From Segatella copri (GTDB taxonomy: Bacteria > Bacteroidota > Bacteroidia > Bacteroidales > Bacteroidaceae): a stretch of DNA of 64,000 nt. The notes beneath the pieces are model-generated. The model was not told the origin of the DNA. It made no database searches and saw only the letters and a list, made by a program, of their open reading frames with translations. The position numbers were made by a program, and so were the translations under genes. The stretch lies in the NCBI RefSeq assembly GCF_019249655.2, contig NZ_CP137557.1, positions 4,076,501 to 4,140,500 of the forward strand, written 5' to 3'. Below are positions 17,488 to 24,430 of the stretch, one piece after another (position 1 is the first letter of the stretch; each line of letters opens with the position of its first letter).

Positions 17488-20010
17488 ATGAAAAAGAGAT
17501 TTTTGGCGATATTGGCGGCTGCGTTGCTACCGTCATGTCTGTTCGCCCAGTTTGGAGTGGTTTCGCCGCTTCATGTGAATGGCAATCAGTTGAATGATGC
17601 CTATGGCAACAAAGTGGTTTTGCATGGTGTGATGGATACACCGAGTCCTTACTTCAACAAATACCGTTGGGGTAATACTTGTACTGATAACAATATTCAG
17701 CCATGCATTAGCTATTACGACAAGATTTTCGGAGCACTCCAAAATCCTGCTAAAGGCACTTATTGTAATATCTTCCGTCTTCATCTCGAACCAGGCTGGA
17801 CCAATGATCCCAACAAGAAGTCAACGGGTTCTGATACTGGAGAGGCTAATATATCGCGTTTCAGTGCTACCCGTTTGCAGAAGTATCTTGATGCCCTTTA
17901 TCTGCCTATTGCGCAGAAGGCCATCAATCATGGCTTGTATGTAGTGATTCGTCCTCCAGGCGTATGTCCTAAGGATTTGAAGGTAGGCGATGCTTATCAG
18001 AATTATCTTAAAACGGTGTGGAACATCGTTTCCAGCAGCAGTTGGGTGAAGAATAATTCTGGCATCGTATCCCTGGAACTTGCCAACGAGCCTGTTCATA
18101 TATATAATAGGTATGGTCAGAGTTCTGCCACAGCCATGCGAGATTATTTCCAGCCAGTGGTTGATGTGATTCGCAAGAATGGATTCAAGGGTATTATCTG
18201 GATTCCTGGCACGGGCTACCAGAGCCAGTATGAGAATTATGCCTCTTATCCTGTTTCCGACAGCAACTTCGGCTATGCCGTTCATGTGTATCCAGGATGG
18301 TATGGTGCAAGTGATAAGAACTATGATTCCAATGCTTTCATCTATAATTTCCAGAAGCAGGTGCCTGTGGTAAAGAATAAACCGATTCTTGTTTCTGAGA
18401 TAGACTGGAGTCCGGAGAGGCCTGGTGCAGGTAAGTATAATGAGTTTGGACAGTGGGTGGCCAGCAACCTGGGTTCATGGGGAACTGCCACTACCAGCAA
18501 ATGGGGTAATGCCTGGAAGAAGGTGATGGATCATTTCGGAAACATCAGCATGACGCTGACCAGTACTGATGATTATCTTGATATTGACAACTTCCTGAAA
18601 ACTGGTCAAATCAAGGCTGGATTGGAGGCTAATCCGGAGGCTTGCGGTCAGACCTGCTTCTACTGGTATTATGAGTATTCCAAGAAAGACTATGCTCATA
18701 AGTCTGCTGGTACGTCTTCTTCTAACCAGAATACTCAGCCTTCTACCGGTTCCTCAACTTCTGGCAATACCCAGGGCGAGAACATCATCAAGTCGTGGGG
18801 CGATGGCAGCGGATTCGTTCCTTCGGGCTGGACGGTGGCAGACAACGGTAGCCAGGTTTATGCCGGCAATAAGTCGAGCGGTCCACGCATCATGAACTTC
18901 TCAGGTGATTTCAAGAATGCTTTCTATGTGAGAAGTATTTCTGCCGATAAGGCTGGCTATATGGAATATGGTAATACCAACGGTTATACCCTGCCTCTGG
19001 TATATGGCGAGTATGAGCTGAGCTGCAATGTGGCTGCCTGGAAGGGTGCTCCATATATGAAGGTAGAGGTGTTCGACCCTCAGAATGCTGTTCTTGCTTC
19101 TACCATCGTCAAGGCAAATGGCAATGCGAATGGCAAGGCGGGTGCTTATCTCTCGGGTACCACCAGGGTTTCTCTCTCGTTCTATTCCATGATTAAGGGC
19201 AATTACCGTGTACGTTTCACCCCTGTGGCAGATGCCAAGGGCACAGGTGGTGCCTGGGTTGAGGCTCTGGTAGGCAATGTGGCTCTTTACTTCAAGGGAA
19301 ATCCGCTGGCACTGAATGCCGTGGGACAGGTTCCTGCCGGATGGAAGATTGTTGATGCTGGAGAGCAGAAAGCGGCTGGTGCAGCTGGCAGCGGTCCACG
19401 CATCTTCCAGTTTGCCGGTGGTGATTTTTCTACGGGTCTTTACATCCGTCAGAGCGATGCCAGCAAGGCAGGCTACGCTGAGTTTGGTTCTACTTGGGGC
19501 TATGGCTTCTCGTTGAAGCAGGGCAGCTATGTATTCTCTTATAATGCCGTGGCGTGGTCGGGGTCTCCTTATCTGAAGTGTGAGGTTCTCGACGAGAGCA
19601 ACAACGTGCTTGGTTCTCAGATTATCCAGTGTACCAAGAATGTGAACAAGAACACCGGTGCAAATACTTATGGCAGCAATAGTGGTCAGGTACGATTCAC
19701 CGCTTCCCGCACGGGTTACTATCACTTCCGCTTCACTCCTGTGGCAAACAGCTGGGGTGGCAGTGGTTCATGGCTTGAGGTAGTGGTAGGTCATTTGAAG
19801 ATTTCCATGACCAGTGCTTCCCGTTCAAGAAGCATCGATGGTGGTTGGAACGATGGCACTACGGGCATCGGGCAGGTTGAGAGTGCTGAGAATATCAGCG
19901 GTCAGGAGACCAAAGAGAACTCCGGCTGGTACACGCTTCAGGGTCAGCGGGTAGAACACCCAACCAAGGGTATCTATATCCATAATGGCAAGAAGGTGGT
20001 TTTGAGATAG
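17488..20010 (+). CDS. Secreted glycoside hydrolase family 5 enzyme with two C-terminal repeat domains
   Basis: 840 residues with a signal peptide ending near LFAQ-21. The GH5 TIM barrel covers about 22-410: acid/base Glu201 in LELANEPVHI and nucleophile Glu304 in LVSEIDW. A Ser/Thr/Gly-rich linker (about 412-430) leads to two similar domains of about 170 residues (about 433-610 and 615-785). Both share GPRI...F, KAGY.E.G, an S/A-W-GAPY/GSPY-like turn, and RFTPVA, and look like jelly-roll carbohydrate-binding modules. The tail (about 808-840, LQGQRVEHPTKGIYIHNGKK) resembles a type IX sorting tail and matches the partial gene at 2-73. GH5 covers endoglucanase, mannanase and xylanase; the setting favours an endo-xylanase acting on the cell surface or outside, but that is inference. 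It has its own promoter at 17391. Confidence 0.87.
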   Translation: MKKRFLAILAAALLPSCLFAQFGVVSPLHVNGNQLNDAYGNKVVLHGVMDTPSPYFNKYRWGNTCTDNNIQPCISYYDKIFGALQNPAKGTYCNIFRLHLEPGWTNDPNKKSTGSDTGEANISRFSATRLQKYLDALYLPIAQKAINHGLYVVIRPPGVCPKDLKVGDAYQNYLKTVWNIVSSSSWVKNNSGIVSLELANEPVHIYNRYGQSSATAMRDYFQPVVDVIRKNGFKGIIWIPGTGYQSQYENYASYPVSDSNFGYAVHVYPGWYGASDKNYDSNAFIYNFQKQVPVVKNKPILVSEIDWSPERPGAGKYNEFGQWVASNLGSWGTATTSKWGNAWKKVMDHFGNISMTLTSTDDYLDIDNFLKTGQIKAGLEANPEACGQTCFYWYYEYSKKDYAHKSAGTSSSNQNTQPSTGSSTSGNTQGENIIKSWGDGSGFVPSGWTVADNGSQVYAGNKSSGPRIMNFSGDFKNAFYVRSISADKAGYMEYGNTNGYTLPLVYGEYELSCNVAAWKGAPYMKVEVFDPQNAVLASTIVKANGNANGKAGAYLSGTTRVSLSFYSMIKGNYRVRFTPVADAKGTGGAWVEALVGNVALYFKGNPLALNAVGQVPAGWKIVDAGEQKAAGAAGSGPRIFQFAGGDFSTGLYIRQSDASKAGYAEFGSTWGYGFSLKQGSYVFSYNAVAWSGSPYLKCEVLDESNNVLGSQIIQCTKNVNKNTGANTYGSNSGQVRFTASRTGYYHFRFTPVANSWGGSGSWLEVVVGHLKISMTSASRSRSIDGGWNDGTTGIGQVESAENISGQETKENSGWYTLQGQRVEHPTKGIYIHNGKKVVLR

Positions 20011-20040
20011 AATATTAAGTGAGACTTCCATGATACATCA

Positions 20041-20080
20041 ATGAGACTTCTCGGCACTAAAACCGAGAAGTCTCATTTTT
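20041..20080 (+). terminator. Terminator after the GH5 gene
   Basis: A 14-bp perfect stem (ATGAGACTTCTCGG at 20041-20054, complement at 20063-20076), 8-base loop, then Ts. TGAGACTTC is also found once upstream at 20020-20028. Confidence 0.85.
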
Positions 20081-20083
20081 GCT

Positions 20084-20091
20084 TACCTTTG
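20084..20091 (+). promoter_or_regulatory. -7 box TACCTTTG directly after the terminator
   Basis: ATTTTTGCTTACCTTTGC has the same layout as 15632-15649 (hairpin, Ts, GCT, -7 box). No gene starts soon after it: the following 220 bases are an IS630 remnant on the other strand, so it may be an orphan promoter, or a distal promoter of the regulator at 20475. Confidence 0.5.
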
Positions 20092-20314
20092 CAGCAACAA
20101 ATAACAATTCCGTAGTCTCGTAATCTACCGGTCTTATCCATTTACCCTTAAGTATACGCCAAAGAATCTCGGCAGGATTAAGTTCCGGAGAATAAGGTGG
20201 ATGTTGAATCCAATAGATACTTTGCCGATTTTTTAATGTGTCATAGCAACTGACCAAGAAATAATAAACATAATACGCCAGCATACAATGCAAAAGGTGA
20301 GGCAACTCTGCCAT
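20088..20314 (-). pseudogene. Remnant of an IS630-type transposase (C-terminal part)
   Basis: On the - strand a stretch encodes WIQHPPYSPELNPAEILWR followed by KGKW and YETTELLFVAA, the typical end of IS630/DDE_3 transposases (PPYSPELNPIE with the last catalytic Glu). Nothing of the N-terminal two thirds, nor the first two Asp motifs, is found around it, and the frame runs on into the GH5 terminator hairpin. It is therefore a dead fragment. I found no terminal repeats. It separates the composite terminator/promoter at 20041-20091 from the regulator gene at 20475. Confidence 0.8.
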
Positions 20315-20416
20315 TTATCGTATCATAAAACTTAATCTCAAATGACTTTTTTGTAAATACGCTGATAAAGAAAGCTAATTCTTAGGTTTTTATTCTTTAT
20401 TCTGACAGAAAAAATA

Positions 20417-20424
20417 TAACTTTG
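20417..20424 (+). promoter_or_regulatory. -7 box TAACTTTG of the hybrid regulator gene
   Basis: TAACTTTG followed by C lies 50 bases ahead of the ATG at 20475. The stretch 20315-20416 is AT-rich and shows no gene. Confidence 0.6.
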
Positions 20425-20474
20425 CAGGATAAATAATTCATGTAAATAACAATTATATATACAATCATAAACCA

Positions 20475-23400
20475 ATGAAACGTTTTATGCTCTTTTCAAT
20501 CTTTTGCTTCGTACAGATGCTGACATGCTTTTCTTATGCCAACTCAGGACGACTTTATACATCCAACGACATGTCGAGTAGCTTGATTCGATGTATCATA
20601 CAGGATAAGTATGGTTTCATTTGGGTGGGTACCAATTTTGGACTGAATCGTTTTGACGGCTATAAATTCTGTACCTATCTTTGCAATCCAGCCGATACGA
20701 CAACCATTCAGGACAATGATATCGTAAAACTCTATCCTTACAGCAAAGAGTTCCTCTTTGTGGCAACAAATCGTGGACTCTATAAATATTCTTATCTTAC
20801 CAATAGTTTCCAGCATATCGTATTGGAAAAGAAAGATGAGAAGATAAGAGTAAGTTCTCTTATTGAGGATGGAAAGCATAATCTCCTGATAGGTACAGCC
20901 GGGTATGGTGCCTATAGGTTGGATATGACTACAGGTAAAGTTACTCGCCTTTCAAGGAAATCTGCAAATTCAGTGGATGATTTCTTTGCTATGCTGTTCT
21001 TCGATGATGAGGGATATCTGTGGCAGGCTAATCATACAAAGGTGTTGAGAAAATATAAATACAATGGCAAGTCTATCAAACTGGTAAGTGTATATGAACC
21101 TAAAGGTCTGTTTAGTGTTTGTAAATTATATGCCGCAGACAAGAAGGGCTTCTTTGTGGCGCATGTTGGCGGCATTATGCGCTATGATTATGCATCGCAT
21201 CGCTTCTCACGCTACGATTTCGATTTTTCAGCTCATCAGGGGGCAGGATATATCAGCGCAGTTACCTTGGATAAGTATGGCAATTTATGGTTGGGTACTT
21301 CGGGAGATGGAACTTTCAAGATACCGCATGGAAGCAGAAAGGCTTATCGGGTGGAGTTGAATAATCAATCGTTTATCTTTGATAATGCGCATATCAGCGA
21401 TTTGCTGATAGATAGAGATGGTAATCAGTGGTATGGATGCTATATGAAAGGACTTTTCTTGTCGAATAATGATAAGAATGTGTTCCATCCGGTTTCTTTG
21501 GATGAATTGGGGGCTGGTATGGAAACCATTTCGTCTGTAGTGGGAGTTGCTGACGGATTGATGCTTTTTGTGGTCAAAAATCATGGGTTGTATCTCTTGG
21601 ATGAGAAGACGGGCAATACCAAGCTACTACAAAGTCCTGCAGGACCAATCAAAGTGTACTCGGATTTTCGGAAGAATGTTTATGTATATGGCCGTGATGG
21701 CATTTATGAGTATGATTGGAAGCATCAGACTTACCGGTTGTTGCTGCCTGCCAATGGACTTTCTCTAGATTATATGCAGGTAGATGCTGCTGGTAATATT
21801 TATTTTACGAGCCAGGGCAACGGACTTTATGTATGGAATAGGAAGAGTGGCAAGATGACGCAATATCTGATGGATGATAAGCGTCCACACAAAACCATTT
21901 GCAATAACTGGATATCGGAGATCAGGTTAGATTCCCGGGGATGGCTCTGGTGTGCAACAGCCAATGGTGTGTCGTGCATGGATACCAAAACCGGATATTT
22001 TGACATCATTCTTTCTCGGCCTTTGTTGGAGGGTAAATCGTGCTATTCTACATTAGAACTGTCGGATGGTAAGATTGCTATTGCCACAGAGATGGGGCTT
22101 TATCTCTATGACAGAAAAAAACAGCAGACTACTCCTTGGCCTCATTCCGAGAGTATTAGCGGATTGAGAATTTATTCGCTGAAGAAGGATGTCAAGGGAA
22201 ACCTATGGATGAGTACTGCGCAGGGTATCTGGTGTTATGATAGTAAAGCTAAGTCGTTTTTCTCTTTTGAAAAGGGAAACGGACTCTTGACCAAGGAATA
22301 TCTGGCTGGAGTAGTAGGTTCTACATCGGATGGGGTTATCTGTTATGGTAACTCCGAAGGTTTGACTTATTTTAGGCCTTCTCAGGTAAAGGATTATAAT
22401 GAGAAAACGTCCGCCATTTATCTGTCGGGTGTGTTGCTTGATGGAAAGATGGCTCCGTTTATTGGAGATAATCTGAGTGTTCCGTCTGATTTCAAGTCGA
22501 TAGTGCTCAGCTTCTCCCAGCTTGATTATCAGAGCGTGGGTAACATCGTGTTTCAGTATCGCATCAACGGGGGCAAATGGATCAGCAATGCGGCTGGAGA
22601 CAATAGCTTCAACTTCACAGGTTTGTCGTATGGACATTATCGTATAGAAGTGCGTACCTATTGCAACGGCAAGTACTCCACATATAAAAAGGTGATCAAC
22701 CTGGATGTGCTGGCACCTTGGTTCCTTACCGTTTGGGCGAAGCTCCTCTATCTCTTCCTGATTCTCGGCCTCACGGCTGCCGCTATCATTGTTTATCTGC
22801 GCAAGAAGAAGAGAGATCTGGAAGAGGCTAAGATGCAGTTCCTCATCAATGCCACCCACGATATCCGTTCGCCGCTGACGCTGATTATGGAGCCTCTGAA
22901 GAAACTGAAGGAGCGATTGGGAAATGCTGAGGAATATCAGGCGGATATTGATACCATCGACCGAAACACACAGCGTCTGCTCACCCTGGTGAATCAGATT
23001 CTCGACAAGAGACGCCTGGACAAGCATCAGATGAACCTCTCGTGCAGGGAAACCAACCTGGTGGAGTTTTCGCAGGGTTTGGTTTCGCTCTTCACCTATA
23101 ATGCCAACCTGCGTGGTATTAATATCAGGCTGGAGATGCCAGAGACGCCTGTGAATGCATGGATAGACCGCAACAAGCTGGATAAGGCGATAGCTAATCT
23201 GCTGTCTAATGCCTTTAAATATACGCCTAATGGCGGCGAAATCATCTTCCGCATTGAGAAGCAGGATAAGAAGGTGCTCCTGTATGTGATTGATAGCGGC
23301 AAGGGATTGGGAAAGAACGATGATGCCAAAACCCTGTTTGAACGCTTCTATCAGGGAAAGAATTCGGCTGATATGCACCTGGGAGGTTCGGGCATCGGCT

Positions 23401-24353
23401 TGAATCTATGCCGATCCATCGTAAGGCTTCATGGTGGCGATGTGACAGCACGCAACCGAGAGGACGGAACGAGCGGTGCCTGTTTCATCATAGAATTGCC
23501 TTTGGGAAAAGAACATCTTAAGGATAGCCAGATTAATTCAGACTACGTGGTGAATGGAAAGAAACAGCAGAGAGGTGCGGCTAGCAGAAACAGTAAAATC
23601 CTGCTAGTGGATGATGATATCGAAATCTGCCGTTATCTCAAGTCGGAACTGAGCGACTGGTATCGCTTTGTAATCTGCAACAATGGCAAGGAGGCGCTGA
23701 AGCAGCTGCTTTCTGGTGATTTCGACTTGGTGGTAAGCGATGTGGTGATGCCGGAGATGGATGGTATCACGCTGCTTAGAAATATCAAGGGCAATGCCAA
23801 TATCAGCCACGTGCCAGTAATCATGCTTACTTCCAAATCGGAAATCAGCGATAGGCTAGAGGGTATTAAGCTAGGAGCTGATGCTTATCTGGCAAAACCA
23901 TTCAGTCTGGAGGAACTTCATCTCACGATAGACAATCTCATCGACAATGTACGTCGCCTGAAGGGTAAGTTCAGTGGTGCCCTGAAGCAGGACGACAAGG
24001 TGGAGAAGATAGAGGTGAAAGGCTACGATGAGGAGCTGATGGAGCGTATCATGAAGGTAGTGAACGAGAACTTGAGCGATTCTGACTTCAATGTAGAGAA
24101 GATGTGTGATGAGGTGGGCGTAAGCCGTACTCAGCTGCATCGTAAGTTGAAGGAGATGACCGGTGTTCCTACTAGTGAGTTCCTGCGAAACATCCGTCTC
24201 AATGAGGCTGCCCGATTGATAAGAGAGCATAAAATCAACATTACGCAGGTTTCGTATATGGTGGGATTTGCCAATAATAGTCATTTCTCCACTGCATTTA
24301 AGAAATATTTCGGAATGTCGCCTACGGAATATGCGGCAAAATATACTGAGTAA
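20475..24353 (+). CDS. Hybrid two-component system sensor/regulator (HTCS) of the xylan locus
   Basis: 1292 residues, all in one chain. A signal peptide (1-23) is followed by a periplasmic sensor built of two-component-regulator propeller repeats (about 24-650, e.g. DKYGFIWVGTNFGLNRFDG, DKYGNLWLGTSGDGTFK) and a Y_Y_Y domain (about 680-745). A single membrane helix (about 750-775) leads to HisKA with phospho-acceptor His795 (NATHDIRSPL), HATPase (NLLSNAFKYTP and GSGIGL, about 895-1010), a receiver domain (about 1040-1155) with phospho-acceptor Asp1089 in VVSDVVMPEMDG, and an AraC helix-turn-helix domain (about 1190-1290). Proteins of this type bind an oligosaccharide in the periplasm and activate their PUL. 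Its position between the GH5 and GH43 genes makes it the likely regulator of this xylan locus. Own promoter at 20417. Confidence 0.95.
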   Translation: MKRFMLFSIFCFVQMLTCFSYANSGRLYTSNDMSSSLIRCIIQDKYGFIWVGTNFGLNRFDGYKFCTYLCNPADTTTIQDNDIVKLYPYSKEFLFVATNRGLYKYSYLTNSFQHIVLEKKDEKIRVSSLIEDGKHNLLIGTAGYGAYRLDMTTGKVTRLSRKSANSVDDFFAMLFFDDEGYLWQANHTKVLRKYKYNGKSIKLVSVYEPKGLFSVCKLYAADKKGFFVAHVGGIMRYDYASHRFSRYDFDFSAHQGAGYISAVTLDKYGNLWLGTSGDGTFKIPHGSRKAYRVELNNQSFIFDNAHISDLLIDRDGNQWYGCYMKGLFLSNNDKNVFHPVSLDELGAGMETISSVVGVADGLMLFVVKNHGLYLLDEKTGNTKLLQSPAGPIKVYSDFRKNVYVYGRDGIYEYDWKHQTYRLLLPANGLSLDYMQVDAAGNIYFTSQGNGLYVWNRKSGKMTQYLMDDKRPHKTICNNWISEIRLDSRGWLWCATANGVSCMDTKTGYFDIILSRPLLEGKSCYSTLELSDGKIAIATEMGLYLYDRKKQQTTPWPHSESISGLRIYSLKKDVKGNLWMSTAQGIWCYDSKAKSFFSFEKGNGLLTKEYLAGVVGSTSDGVICYGNSEGLTYFRPSQVKDYNEKTSAIYLSGVLLDGKMAPFIGDNLSVPSDFKSIVLSFSQLDYQSVGNIVFQYRINGGKWISNAAGDNSFNFTGLSYGHYRIEVRTYCNGKYSTYKKVINLDVLAPWFLTVWAKLLYLFLILGLTAAAIIVYLRKKKRDLEEAKMQFLINATHDIRSPLTLIMEPLKKLKERLGNAEEYQADIDTIDRNTQRLLTLVNQILDKRRLDKHQMNLSCRETNLVEFSQGLVSLFTYNANLRGINIRLEMPETPVNAWIDRNKLDKAIANLLSNAFKYTPNGGEIIFRIEKQDKKVLLYVIDSGKGLGKNDDAKTLFERFYQGKNSADMHLGGSGIGLNLCRSIVRLHGGDVTARNREDGTSGACFIIELPLGKEHLKDSQINSDYVVNGKKQQRGAASRNSKILLVDDDIEICRYLKSELSDWYRFVICNNGKEALKQLLSGDFDLVVSDVVMPEMDGITLLRNIKGNANISHVPVIMLTSKSEISDRLEGIKLGADAYLAKPFSLEELHLTIDNLIDNVRRLKGKFSGALKQDDKVEKIEVKGYDEELMERIMKVVNENLSDSDFNVEKMCDEVGVSRTQLHRKLKEMTGVPTSEFLRNIRLNEAARLIREHKINITQVSYMVGFANNSHFSTAFKKYFGMSPTEYAAKYTE

Positions 24354-24396
24354 AGTATTTGAAACATTCTATAAAGTCATTATGATTATTTTTTCG

Positions 24397-24404
24397 TAAT
24401 TTTG
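24397..24404 (+). promoter_or_regulatory. -7 box TAATTTTG of the GH43-GH43 gene
   Basis: TAATTTTG followed by C, 26 bases before the ATG at 24431, with a short leader ending in ACAATCATA. Confidence 0.65.
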
Positions 24405-24430
24405 CAGCATTAAACGAAAAAACAATCATA

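Noticed and set aside
22203..23378. Open frame of 391 codons on the - strand
   Set aside because: It is opposite the kinase part of the hybrid regulator, with no recognisable domain; antisense by-product.
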